From Selaginella moellendorffii (lineage: Eukaryota > Streptophyta > Lycopodiopsida > Selaginellales > Selaginellaceae): DNA of 64,000 nucleotides. Position 1 is the first letter of the stretch; the number at the start of each line of letters is the position of its first letter. Under the pieces are notes generated by a model that was given only the letters and a program-made list of their open reading frames with translations, was not told the origin of the DNA and made no database searches. Location of the stretch: positions 88,477-152,476 of the forward strand of contig NW_003314359.1 in NCBI RefSeq assembly GCF_000143415.4, written 5' to 3'. Positions 11,620 through 22,470 of this stretch are shown piece after piece. Position numbers and translations under genes: made by a program.

Positions 11620-12540
11620 GAGTTTGTATAGAAGTTTATGCAGAATAGAAAGCAGACTACAGTTGGATATATATAAAATTCACAACTATGTAATGATCTG
11701 AAAGGAAAATATTAGACTTTTGCAAAGCACACTCAAGAACAACGTAATAATTCCAATGTTGTGTTTACCAATCTCTGCCTCATAATCCACAGCTTTGCAA
11801 TTTTGAGCTGCAGCCCCAAGTGTTGCTCCTACACCAGCATCAGGTTACCTGGCACAGCATCCGAGACACCTGAGAAAGCCTATAAGCACGCATCATTGAA
11901 ACCGGCCCTCAAAATCTCAGAAATTGGAACTAAATTCTACATTTGATGGAAGCAGTATCGGACTGAAAAAAAATCCCTCACCATATGCTGAAACAACAAT
12001 CCCTCACCAAGCCCAGCAGCAAGGGATTCCTTGACAAAATCCGGAGATGAAGAGGGAGTGTCCTTGATAATTGCTTTCCTATAGGCCAAAGAGCTCGTGA
12101 GGCAGTGGCAAATAGGGATCAAAGCTTTGTTGAGTTGGAGATGAGCTAATTTGCCTCTCACAGTCCTGAGTTAATCCCGAGAGGAGCTTGGATTGTGTGC
12201 CCAACTACCATTCTGCTTGCCCTTGTTACTTACCACACACAGGCTCTCACGGGGATACTTACACAACCGTGTCTGAGCAGAGCAGCCATGGAACCCTAGG
12301 AGTGCATGGCATAACACCTGTCACCACGCCCTCTTCCCTTCCCAGCCATACGTGCATCCTGCCTATTGGCCACTACAACATTGAGCCGATATTCCTGCTA
12401 ACCATGGCCACTGGCCCTGGCCCTTGTGTGTAAATAAATTAAAATAAACTATGAAGAACTACAAAGACAATATCATAAATTTTTATAAGAATACTTCTTA
12501 AAGATTATAATATTTGTGATTTATAATTTATAAAATATGA
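11615..12540. other. Unrecognised spacer with a GC-richer island
   Basis: 11655-11700 repeats in diverged form the stretch at about 10635-10670 of the Helitron. From about 11760 to 12440 base composition shifts to GC-richer than either flank. Minus-strand frames here (11937-12161, including TPSSSPDFVKESLAAGLGEG) and a plus frame (12188-12433) look like spliced-gene debris but match no family I recognise. It could be a captured host-gene fragment; no function is assigned. Confidence 0.4.
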
Positions 12541-12657
12541 GGTCCAAGTGTCAGATTAATTTCAATCTGGACCACTTACTCCTATATATAAGTTAAGGTT
12601 TTTGGACTAATTGATATGCATATTTCTTATATTTTCTTTCCATATTCCATACACTCA
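12541..12657 (-). repeat. LTR-like repeat, inverted relative to the copy at 17190
   Basis: Its reverse complement starts TGAGTGTATGGAATATGG and aligns for about 120 bp with 17190-17305, sharing AATTAG.CCAAAAACC, TTATATATAG.AGTA and ACACTTGGAC. The two copies flank the gypsy relic in opposite orientations, whereas true LTRs are direct repeats. Confidence 0.65.
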
Positions 12658-12979
12658 CATTGGTGGAGATAAAGGGCAACTTTGATTGAGTGTTAGAATT
12701 TGGGATTTTAGTTTAAATTTAGCTTTTGCATTGTCTAGATCTTCTTTTTCTTATTGCTTTTGAGATTTTGCTTTAGATTTAACTTTTGCATTGTTTAAAT
12801 CTCTTTTTTCTTATTGCTTTTCTTAACTTCTTATCTTTTGCTCTTTCCTTTTCGTTCATCTTCCAAAGCAATAGCCTCCTCCTCCTTTGACTCTAGAGTA
12901 GCAGTTGGTACAATTGCTCAATATTATGTGGTTGCAATTGAATAATTAGATTCAATTAATGACAGCATACATGGTGCAT

Positions 12980-13690
12980 GGTACAATTCCTTCTACTCTT
13001 GCTACCAATCCTCACATCTAGCTAAAGTTCTTCAGTGGGAATCATAAGGACGATATGTACAATTGGTTTGATCACTTCACAGTGATTGCCATATATCATT
13101 CTTGGGATGATGTTTAACGTTTGTGTGAAGTTCCCACGTGTCTCCAAGGAACAGCATTGCAATGGTACAATGGTTTTAGTGCAACCACTTATGAGGATTG
13201 AAACATTCTCCTAGATGTCTTCAAACGCATATTTAGACATGCTAATGATTGTGATTATGCCTTTCAACAATTGCATTATCTTCATTAAAGGCTATCTAAG
13301 TGTATAATGCAATTTGGCATTTGTTTTTAAAACCTTTTACTTCGTGCAAAGCCAAATATGTTAGAGCAGATCAAGTTAAAAATGTTGTGGCCAACACTTC
13401 GTCAAGATATGGTAGGACTTGTACATACACTTGCTCCAACCACCCTTGATGATGCCCTTCGCTTGGCACAATGTTATAAGACATCACCTCTTCCACTTTT
13501 TGTTGCACGTCCTTTAGCTCCACTTCATATGGGAAATAGTTCTGTTCCAATGGAGGTTGATGCTACTGTTACTCGAGTTCAAGGACTAGGACAAGAACAT
13601 TGTTATGGCCGTGATATCTGTTACTAGATGTGTGATGAAGTTAGTCACACTTATTAGCATTATTGGTATTTTCCGGATTGATGACCTCCA
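12980..13690 (+). pseudogene. Gypsy gag remnant
   Basis: One reading frame with several stops gives a retrotransposon gag core: LKFFSGNHKDDMYNWFDHF, then LQGTALQWYNGF (the 'L.G.A..WY' signature), then MLEQIKLKMLWPTLRQDMVG...LDDALRLAQCY, an open stretch at 13358-13627. A decayed CCHC zinc knuckle follows near 13600-13680. Gag forms the particle that packages element RNA. Confidence 0.75.
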
Positions 13691-14440
13691 TTTCCTGGAT
13701 GGAGATCTTAGCATCAACATCTTATTGGTGCTGCTGCAATTCAAGGGCTAGACACCAAGATGCATCTGAGAAATAAAGAGTCACACGAGTAATAAAGGGA
13801 CCTTATGTGAATAAGTTAGTGACCCTTTCATCTTTCTTTTGGGAGTATCATCAAGGGGTTCACTCGACACCAGTTCATCTAGTGTTTATTTTCCAAATTC
13901 ATTTCTATAGCAAGAGCTTTTCTATTATTCTCTATATGTTAGTTGATATAGACTCGAATTTATGTTCTATTGCTTGGCTTATTGCCACGGTTGTGTGTGT
14001 AGATAATTTTGAGCTTGAGTTGTAGTCATTGTGGGTGGTGTTGAGTCAAGTTTTTGACCTCATCTTTAGTATGGATTAGATGCAGCATAATCATGGCAAA
14101 TATGACTTTAAAGTTTTCCCCCTTGTCTTATACTTCTTGATATTTCTTCCATTCCTCTCACTTCTGTACTTTTTCATTCTTCTTCTACCTTTGTTTCCAT
14201 CACTTTTGTTTCTCCCTTACTTCCTCCTAAGTTTCTGTCTTATTCCTCTTTCTTTTTTCAATCCCTCTAACAGTCTTTGGGTTGTAGCAATTGACCGACT
14301 CATAAAGAAGTATGCCAATCTCTTTGAATTTAATCTATTATTCGAGACCAAGATTGCAACACATTATCCTATTCCAACTAGGGATGCTTGTCCAATCAAG
14401 TTCATATTCGTCATCAGTCACCCAAAGAGATTAAGATTTT
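13691..14440 (+). other. Gypsy region between gag and RT
   Basis: Expected protease position. The frame at 14080-14448 starts with a pyrimidine-rich, Phe/Leu-rich stretch and ends with IDRLIKKYANLFEF...PTRDACPIKF, which resembles the segment leading into gypsy reverse transcriptase ('lL..Y.dlF...lPp.R..dH.I'). No convincing DTG/DSG protease active site was found. Confidence 0.45.
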
Positions 14441-15170
14441 ATGTGTAAACATCAAAAAGATGTTGGAAAAGGGAGTTATTTTAAAGTTATGGAATCCTTA
14501 ACTGTATTAACCTCATCTTGTGACAAAGTCTGATGGGAATATTCATTTCTGCATTGACTATCATCTGTTAAACAAAATAACGATCCCAGATATATACCTT
14601 CTTCTTCACACTATTGATCTCTTGGATTGTTTAGAGAGAAGTTGTTGGTTTACTAAGTTAGATCTTGCTTATAAGTACTAACAAGTACTAATGGCCGAAG
14701 AAAATATTCTTAAAACTGCATTTTATACACCATTTGATTTGTACAAATTCTTGGTGATGCCATTTAGTTTGAACAATGCTCCAGCAACTTTTTAACAAAT
14801 TATAGATAAAGTTCTTTGTGATATGCCGAAAATGACTACTAACTTCATCGATAATATCTTGATCCACTCAAAAGGGACATAAGAAGAACATGTCTGTAAT
14901 GTTCGTAAGGTGTTGGATCAGCTATAAAAAGTTGGTTTAAGGCTGAAGCGATTGAAGTGTATATTTGGGTCCAAAGACATGACTTATCTTGGTACTGTAT
15001 TTCTCGTAAGGATTTGCAAGTTGATCCTGACAAACTTATGGCCATTCTAAAATTCCCTACTCCGAAGTGTGTGAATGATGTGCATTGCTTCTTAGGCAAT
15101 ATGCAATATTTTAGTCATTTGTTGATCATCTTTCTAATCGTATTGCACCATTGCAAGCATTGCTGAAGTT
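14441..15170 (+). pseudogene. Gypsy reverse transcriptase remnant
   Basis: One frame read through stops shows [49 protein letters not shown] and NFIDNILIHSK, the catalytic region, where the usual YxDD/FIDD reads FIDN. It ends with LRLKRLKCIFGSKDMTYLG. RT copies element RNA into DNA. Stops at Gln positions and loss of the second catalytic Asp make it non-functional. Confidence 0.85.
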
Positions 15171-15660
15171 GTCAATATCATCTTTTATCTAGTTTATAGA
15201 CTGTAAGCAGGGGTTTACAAATCTCAAAGAACTATGGATGACTCCTCTAGTTTTGGCATATCTTGACTATACTCAACCTTTCATTTTGCACGTGGATGCT
15301 TTTGATATCAATCTTGGAGGTATATTGATAAAAGAGAGCTTGAGTGTACTTGGTTAGTGCCATCCCATTGCATATATCAACCATAAATTATAATCAGCAG
15401 AGGTGAACTACTCCACGATAGAGAAAGAGTGTTTAGCAACAATTTAGGGTTTTGAGAAATTTTATGCATATCTATATGGTTCTCAGATATTATTTAAACG
15501 TGATCATGCTGTAATTACTTCATTATTAAAACAGAAGAACTTAGTTGATCATACTACTTGGTGGGCTTTGAAGCTTTAGATATATGATTTTGATGGTGTT
15601 CATTGCTCAGGGAGTTCTATGGCTAATGCTGATGCTCTTTCTTGAGCTCTTTTTCCTTCT
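15171..15660 (+). pseudogene. Gypsy RNase H remnant
   Basis: Contains TQPFILHVDAFDINLGGIL, followed by HPIAYINHKL, AEVNYSTIEKECLA, and IYDFDGVHCSGSSMANADALS, the standard order for Ty3/gypsy RNase H. Stop codons again occupy Gln/Arg positions (for example the stop before IYDFD and the one after NADALS). Confidence 0.82.
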
Positions 15661-15959
15661 TCATTCTTTTTTTTCTCATGTTTCTGATAAACCTATTATT
15701 CTAGTATATGTGGATTTTTTGGATGAAGATTTCATGCTGTTAGCAATTATTGTACTTGACATTCAATATCCACAAGATGTAAAGTAGGATTTACCTTCTC
15801 TTGATAAAGTTCATGAGGCTCAAAAAATTAAGCTATGGATTCGAAGGCTTCGTGATGGGTTTGAGAATCTTGCATCATTTGCTAATGACTTGCTATTTTG
15901 GCATTTACATTTTCAATATCACCTTAAAGATGGTCTTTTTTATTTTTTGGGGACAGATC

Positions 15960-17160
15960 CTGATGATCATTTACGGCTGATGATGCCTTCAATCTTTATT
16001 CCACACTTTTTTTCCATACCTACTATGATTCTCCTATTTTAGGTGGGCATATAGGACATCATTGTGTGACCAAGAAGTTACATAAATTTTTAAATTGGCC
16101 AGAGATGTGATGTGATGTTATTTGGTATGTGCGTAATTGCGTTTGGTGCCAAGTTCATAATACTTCCTCTCGTGCTACAGGACAGTTAAAGTCGATTGTA
16201 GTTTCCCATCCATTTGAGTTGGTGGCATTTGATTTAATGAGACCTTTTCCACGATCGACTGCTGGCAATGAGTATGTCATTATTTCTTTTGACTACTTGA
16301 CTCGCTGGATGAAAGTCGGTGCTCTTGTTAATACATTTGCAACTGCTATTGAATATTTCCTCCTTAATCAATTGGTGTTTCAACATTCCTATCTAGAGAG
16401 GATTCTTTCAGATAATAGTCCCGTATTTATAGCTGAGGCATTTTACGTTTTGATGTCTTGGTTGGCGATACACCACACTTTCACAAGTGCTTATCATCCA
16501 CAATTAAACGGTTTGGTGAAATAGCTCGTTCAAACCTTCAAAAGGATGATCACAAAATACATAAACTTTTAGCATTTGGATTGGGATGGTTTTTTTCCAT
16601 CTCTTTGGTATACATATGTGACAAAAGTGTAGAGTTTTGTTGGTGCTTCACCATATAAACTCCTATATAGTTATAATTTAATACTACCAATGGAGTTGGG
16701 TTTACCTTCGTGATTGCTATAGGCTACTGATACAAGGTTGTGGGATCAATATTTAACAAGCATTCTTCCACTTATTCAAGTAAAGTTTACAGAACATTTG
16801 AGCCACATACAAATGGGTAACAATGGCGCTACAACTCCCATCATCGTCCACTTGTGGAGTACAAAGTAGATGACTTGGTATTAGTCCATTTTCCCTATCT
16901 TACGGTACATGGTTTATCTAAAAAGCTTTTTGCTCAGTGGAAAAGACTATATCAAGTGTTATAGCAAGTTAGACCATAAATTTATAAAGTTCAACATGAT
17001 GTTCAACAGACCAATCCTCTAAAAATTATGCATGTGCAACGGTTGAAACATTTTGTACAAAAGGATCATGAACAATTAACACCACATATAGATCCATTAA
17101 TGCCTCCTCCTGATGTTCCTCCAAATCCCAGCCTATCCACAAGAAAACCTTAACAGTCTT
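15960..17160 (+). pseudogene. Gypsy integrase and C-terminal domain remnant
   Basis: The zinc-binding part (GGHIGHHCVTKKLHKF and CVWCQVHN) precedes a 131-codon open stretch (16129-16524) with the catalytic core: PFELVAFDLMRPFPRSTAGNEYVI, LSDNSPVF (second Asp) and HHTFTSAYHPQLNGLVK. A stop replaces the residue after GLVK. Beyond it the GDLV-type C-terminal module is recognisable (YKVDDLVLVHFPY, SKKLFAQWKRLYQV). Integrase inserts the cDNA into the genome; this copy is dead. Confidence 0.85.
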
Positions 17161-17189
17161 TCATCATTCTGAAAGAAGGGGATGAAATA

Positions 17190-17305
17190 TGAGTGCATAG
17201 AATATAAAAAGAGATGTGCATAATAATTAGCCCAAAAACCATATTTTATATATAGAAGTACATTAATATTAGTATACAACATTATAGCTATACACTTGGA
17301 CATCA
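17190..17305 (+). repeat. LTR-like repeat start right of the gypsy relic
   Basis: Begins TGAGTGCATAGAATAT directly after the element's purine tract, as a 3' LTR should. Its best match in the window is the reverse complement of 12541-12657. No CA end was found before the GT90 gene at 17577, so the LTR is truncated or extends unrecognised. Confidence 0.6.
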
Positions 17306-17576
17306 TAAAAAGAAATAATTAAATTTTACATAACATATTTTTGTGAAAATCATCTGCAGATAAATTTATATTATATTAGTTATCAAAATCAAGATATAGT
17401 CTTGCCATATTTATGTAATAAAAAATAAAATAGAGAGTGTTTTATATGTTTTGCTTTAAATTTTCTTCTAGGTAAATTTTCTTTAAACACTTAAATGAAA
17501 ATTATAGAATAAAGAGTACAAACCAATAAAGTGTATCTAACTCATAATAGCTTATTAATTTCTTTTTTAAATCTTA
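17306..17576. other. AT-rich spacer downstream of GT90 gene A
   Basis: AT-rich, no gene. It may hold the rest of a truncated LTR and the 3' untranslated region of the minus-strand GT90 gene that ends at 17577. Confidence 0.5.
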
Positions 17577-19025
17577 CTAAAAATTAGTTGCAGTATGAGC
17601 CAAGTGCTTGATTGCATCTTTACACAAGATCTGAGCTCCATGAGGTATTGTGGGAGTGAACCTCTGCAGCTTTGCATACTGTGATATAAGCTCAAGCATA
17701 TATCTGTAGACATGGTCCATTGTCAACTCCTTGGTTATAAAGTCCTGCCCATGCCTGCCTATTGCTTCAGCCTAGAACAACAACATTTGTCAACATAAAT
17801 TGAAAACAAGTGTGGATTTTTCTACCTCAAGTGGATGAGAGTTTCCCCACTTGACTGCCGCTTGTATCTCTTGACACATCGTATCTGGGTTTGCGCTTAT
17901 GGCCAGATGAGTCAAGTTTGGTATTAGTCCCGCACTGAAAAATTCTCTGTACTTGGATTCTACGTTCAACATGGTGGAACCGCATGCCATCCGGTATTTC
18001 AGGCTCGCTGACCATGCGGCCCCTTCCACGTAAATATTAAACCTGGAAAAGACTACAGTCAGCGTAAGGTAATATTTCCTGCCATTTACCTATCTTTGCA
18101 TTGTTGTGACAGCCTTGAATTTGGGAATCCAGCTCTCGATTCAGATATCCAATCCTGCCAAGGAACCTTACAGCTTTATCCATAAGGTTGAACTTAGCTT
18201 ACCTGGTCAAGGATTTCCGTTTCCAGAGATTGGCACTGAAGAAGATGGCTCCGCAGCTTTCCCATCCGAGAGTTTCCCTTCCAAAATGCAGCCGGCCTTC
18301 TCTCGCTCCATTTCACCTCCCGAGAGCCAGCGGTGATCTGCTGAGATTGTTCCTCCCACGGAGGGATATCCACCTCCGGCCTGCACACAATAGCTAAATA
18401 TTCCTGTAACCATGATTCTTACCATCCCCAGAATGAGAAGTCAGGAAACGGTATGTCGAGCATATCATTAGTTGTGCAATAGCTGAATACTGCTGGAGCT
18501 TCATCCTCCTGATTCAAAGAAACTTTAGAAGATATATGATTTCGTTGATACGACTACCTGACACAAATCTCTGGAATGAAAAGACGAATAGCGCGTTATC
18601 ACTGGGCGGTCTTTGCAGTTGAGCACAAAATCAACGTCAGGGACCTTTCCAGGAAACCTTTCTAGCAACAGTAAAAGTCCCCATGCTGTGAAGATGCTGC
18701 GGCTTTGTGGGCACTTTCCGTACACCTCTATATAGAGCTTTCCTTGAGAAATCACCATCCTCATTGAGCCTTTCTTCCTTGCGGCACTCAAGCTCGATTT
18801 CGTGATCCCGCCATCTTTCCATGGCCGCAAGTCCGTGTCAATACTGTCAAAATATTTTGGACGAGAATGGCCCTGGTTATGGTTGTCAACCCTAAGTTCG
18901 GGTTCCTGCGAGCAATGAAGCCGAGCAGACCTCACTAACGCAGACTCCTCTGAAACTTGTATCCAATTTATCAGAACGAGCGCTGTCAAGAAACCCAACC
19001 CCGTCACAAGATACCTTTTCTTCAT
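17577..19025 (-). CDS. GT90/CAP10 O-glucosyltransferase (rumi-like), gene A
   Basis: Six exons on the minus strand: 18558-19025, 18423-18508, 18203-18380, 18090-18154, 17826-18042 and 17577-17771. They join in frame to 402 codons with GT-AG junctions. The start is ATG at 19025, followed by a short basic end and one hydrophobic segment (residues about 6-22), a type II signal anchor. The lumenal part is a CAP10/DUF821 (GT90) domain: WGLLLLLERFPGKVPDVDFVLNCKDRP, SYCTTND...DIPFPDFSFWGW, PEVDIPPWEE, EGAAWSASLKYRMACGS and CQEIQAAVKWGNSH. Animal members (rumi/POGLUT) glycosylate EGF repeats in the ER; plant members act in the secretory pathway, substrates mostly unknown. Introns are only 42-54 bp. 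It is the closest relative of pseudogene C (30260-31580). Confidence 0.9.
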
Positions 19026-19394
19026 CCCTGCTCAAATTGTCTAAAACCCTTTGTGACTTCAAATAAGAGCCGACTTCACCCAATATCTGTGATTCATGAA
19101 AACGAGGGATTGCTCCTTGTCTGGCCGTGTGGTCAAAGCTCAGCAACTTCCTGGTCTCGTTCCAGTGGACGTCAAGGTAAGCCCAGAGTGCTCGAGCGAC
19201 CATGGCTCCTCCTGGATGGGGTAGTGATGGAGGATGTGAGGGAGTGCTCTTGGCCCAGGCGGGGACTTGGTCTCTTTGTCGGCCATAGCGGGAAGATCGT
19301 CGAGTCATGGCAGCAACTAGAAGGTAAAGTTCTCTCAATCGCGGAATCTTCTCATCATACAATACAGTGGATGGTTTACATTGCATTCAAGCTC
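19026..19394 (-). other. Unrecognised open stretch upstream of gene A
   Basis: A minus-strand frame at 18892-19386 contains MVARALWAYLDVHWNETRKLLSF and IPRFHESQILGEVGSYLK; its C-terminal end overlaps the first exon of GT90 gene A in another frame. I do not recognise it. It could be a short lineage-specific exon, a gene fragment, or chance in this GC-richer island. The sequence also holds the promoter and 5' untranslated region of gene A. Confidence 0.3.
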
Positions 19395-21500
19395 TCTTTT
19401 CTTCTCTTTAGCCGTCGGCCCCTTGGCGGCGTGAGCTGGATTAACTTCCTGAGCCGCCAAGCCCGCGATGAGATTAACGACTTCCTCGGAACTCGTATCT
19501 GATCTGATCCGTCACCCCATCCTCGGAGTCCACTGTGATCGCAAGCGGGACATGTGTCGATCTTGCCTGCGAGCACCGCTTCCCTGAGAGCTCGAAGCGA
19601 TCTCGTCGATCTTCAGGTTTTGGAAGACCATGAGCGACCAGAAGAGGAAAACGGAAGACGTTGAGCTGCCTGTCGACTCCACCGCGCGTGTTGAAGCAGT
19701 TCTCGAAGAGGCAGTAAATGATGTGGCCAATGCTTGTCAGCATTGCAAATGTGAATTGGTGCCTCACCATTGGAATCCAACCTCGTTTGCATCTCCAGAG
19801 CTATTACGAATGGCCAGCTCAGGTAAAGGAACTAAAAAAAGGTAATGCCAGCTTCTGGGTTGCCTTGAAAGAAACACCAATCTCCTTCCTGTTTGGAGGA
19901 AACAAACATGTGAAGTTCATATAATCAGCTTCCTTGACCAGTCATAGCCTACCCTTACGACAACAGGCTCTTGCTAGCTGCCTGCAGAGACACAAAAAAA
20001 TAACTAAGAGGAAGAAAAGCCTAAGCATCAGCAAGACCGACACATTCTATCCATCCATAAGAGGGCGGTTCTTGTCAATGCCCAGAGCAGTCACAAGTAT
20101 GTTCGTCTGAGGGATCCTTCAAGCTAATGCTCCTCTCTAGCTCAAGGTCTGCAATGCTCTTGTCCATGAAAAAACTCTCTCTGCAAGAGTGAACTTGCGA
20201 ACCTTTAGCAGGCCTTGCCAGAGGACCAATCTAAAATATCATGTGTCAGCTCATACATGAAACCAAACACTCAACCGGATCATCCAACCAGTAAAGCAAC
20301 GGGCGTGTGTACGTAAGGCTGGACATAGTCACCCATTGGATTTAATAATTGCATTAAATGTGGCGTCCATACCAATGCCTGGCCAATTTGAGCTGCACCA
20401 AAAGGTAGCTTGCCACCATTATAATAGTTGACATCCCAGAAAAGAAAAGATCATCCAGATCAATACAAAAAGAAGAAAGAAACGATTACCTTTGAGTGGG
20501 ACCAATCGGTTTACCAAACTGATCAGACAAGTCATTCTTTGTGTCTGGAGCCCGTACTCTTTAATCTTTGGACCAAGCTCCTTGGCACTTAAGTCGTCCA
20601 GAGATGCGAGAGTTCGAGTATAGTCGTCTCATGCGAGGATCCTTTTCCAGAGATGAAATCCTTGAGGACGTAGTCGGCTCTAATTGACGTCCCTGACCAT
20701 CAAGTCTGTGAACTTACCAACGTGGCCAGAGGCTTTTATAACCGCCTCGGGGTGGTAGTCTACTTCGAGACGATCATCGACGAAAAGAACAAACAAAGAA
20801 TGTGAGAATGAAAAGTCCTTCTGGAAGAACGTACCTAAGCTCAAATCGTTGGCCTTTACAGCGCAGCCGGCGAACAATCCCGCAGCACCGCTCCTGTTGT
20901 GATGTGAAAAGGGATGGACATACCACTCATGAGCTCGTTCATTGTGTTCGTCAAGGGACATGACTCAGGACATGCCACGTCAGCTGATCGAGACTGACAT
21001 CTCGACACTCCCACTCTGGATGGACTACCCCTCCCACTCAGCCGAAACAGATGGAGAGCAGACTCCCAGTGCAGCGCGATGGCATACAAAGGAGTCTCGA
21101 GCTAAAGCCTTCGTGAGTACATCAGCCACCATTGCCTCGGTGGGGCAATATTCCAGCAACGACTTTCCATTTTGGACTTGTTCCCGCACGTAGTGGAAAC
21201 GAATCTCGATGTGTTTCGTCCGAGAATGGAAGCGAGGATTGGCGGCCAGTGCCAGTGCTGATATCTCGACAGCTCCACATTCGTGCCAGCCTCCTGGAAT
21301 CTCTTGCCACTTGTCTGGGAAGAGGTGCCGCTCGTCTCATCCTGGCCTTCCTGATCGTTTGATGTCCCAGGAACAGGAAAGACGCGGCCTCGACCTACTG
21401 GAGATTGAACTTGTGATCGATCTCCTCCTTCGGCCCCCTCCTCCTGCCCTGCGGATTGACGAGAGCTTGTTGCTACCAAATCTAGCCTACATCCCGCTTA
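19395..21500 (-). pseudogene. Glycyl-tRNA synthetase pseudogene
   Basis: Colinear but eroded copy of the functional GlyRS gene at 24350-26857, in the same orientation. The anticodon-binding part is at 19395-19770 ([27 protein letters not shown]), exon 6-like sequence at 19850-19925, exon 4-like at 20020-20240, exon 2/3-like at 20500-20830, exon 1-like at 20840-20960 and 21290-21500. It has many deletions and frameshifts, introns persist, so it arose by DNA duplication and not by retroposition. A copia fragment interrupts exon 1 at about 20985-21290. Confidence 0.8.
20985..21290 (-). mobile_element. Ty1/copia pol 3' fragment inside the GlyRS pseudogene
   Basis: One minus-strand frame reads ALALAANPRFHSRTKHIEIR, FHYVREQV, LEYCPTEAMVADVLTKALAR, the canonical end of copia RNase H ('ALaxNPvfHxRTKHIEi.yHfvRe...vaDifTKaL'). 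There is no LTR or TSD in sight. It lies between segments matching GlyRS exon 1, so it arrived after the duplication or by rearrangement. Confidence 0.85.
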
Positions 21501-21728
21501 AACCTTCGCATTGCCGGTTTATCTACTCGCGCGTTTAATACTCTATGCCGCAGTTCGCCGGCTGAGTGCATGCTTATACCGCGCGGGGATCATCCAATTC
21601 CAATTTATTCTACTCAAATTGTATCATAGCCTTGGTGCTTGTCCTGTCCAAGGAAATAAAGCTTCCTCACTGACGCTATGGGGCGGTAGAAATTCGTGGC
21701 CGGGGCTGTGGCGGAAGTCCTTGGAAAG

Positions 21729-22360
21729 ATGCTGCGACACAGCAGGTGATGTAGCTTTTGGACTTTCGATCTAGCTTTTTAGCTATTTTGTGCAGGATTT
21801 TGCTCATTGCGCTCATCTTTGGTTGTGTTCTTGGAAACGGCGACGATACTTGGTTTTCTCTTGAATGTGTTGCGTCCACGACTCTCCGAGTGACCGCTTT
21901 TCCGAATGGACATACCGTTCGCCTGCGTCCGGATGACGGCTCTTGGAATCAGCAATGGAATGCCACTTACGATGACAGATTCCCTGGTGCTTACTCCCTT
22001 ATAAACCGTGCAACTGGATTGGCGCTATTTCACACGGACGTAGCCATGGATGAGGTGGCTCTTTATTTCAATTTGCTCCCAAATCTCTCTGAACATTGTC
22101 TTTTTTTTCTTTTTTCTTTCCAGGTTTATCAGGAAAAAAACGAGCTGGCTGCAGCAGCATTGTGGGTGGATCAGCCATTCCAAGGCTCACAGCTGTGGAG
22201 GACAATCGAACCATATTCTCAGCAAGGCATGGTGCTGGATGCCTTTCGTCCTCACCACAAGGATCATCTGGTTGATGGTAACGAGGTTATTATTTTCCCG
22301 AGAGCGCCTGAAAAATATATGCAAAATCAAGTATGGAAGCGAAACGTAGTAAACTCGTAA
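21729..22360 (+). CDS. EUL/R40-type (ricin-B-like) lectin with signal peptide
   Basis: Three exons, 21729-21745, 21796-22054 and 22124-22360, joined in frame to 170 codons. The first exon is 17 bp, ATG to a GT donor; joined to exon 2 it gives MLRHSRILLIALIFGCVLGNG, a plausible signal peptide. The rest is one beta-trefoil EUL-like domain: LRPDDGSWNQQW, FPGAYSLINRATGLALFH, AAALWVDQ, MVLDAFRPHHKDHLVDGNEV and QNQVWKRNVV. Positions match the plant R40/EULS pattern (ALVNKATGxAL, LWT, DAxxGD...DGT, NQRWK). EUL proteins bind glycans and are usually nucleocytoplasmic, so secretion would be unusual. Alternatives: a different first exon, or a recent pseudogene. Confidence 0.65.
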
Positions 22361-22470
22361 CTAAGGTCTTCCAGAAGTCCACCGTACACTCACAGTTCAT
22401 GCTGTCTGTCCTACGTATGGCTCCGTTCGAGTTTTCTTCTTTCTCAGGCCCTCTCATCACTCAATCTACA

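Larger units (their letters stand above)
12658..17189 (+). mobile_element. Decayed Ty3/gypsy retrotransposon (gag-pol)
   Basis: gag, protease-like region, reverse transcriptase, RNase H, integrase and integrase C-terminus follow in Ty3/gypsy order on the plus strand. A purine tract (GAAAGAAGGGGATGAAA) precedes the TG start of the repeat at 17190. Every domain is broken by stops, most of them TAA, TAG or TGA where Gln or Arg is expected, as C-to-T decay of methylated DNA would produce. The left boundary is uncertain because the left flanking repeat is inverted. Confidence 0.85.

Noticed and set aside
14441-16700. Alternative genetic code (TAA/TAG = Gln) in the gypsy element
   Set aside because: Neighbouring host genes use the standard code and end at TAA/TAG. 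TGA at Arg positions and other lesions occur too, so C-to-T decay explains it better.
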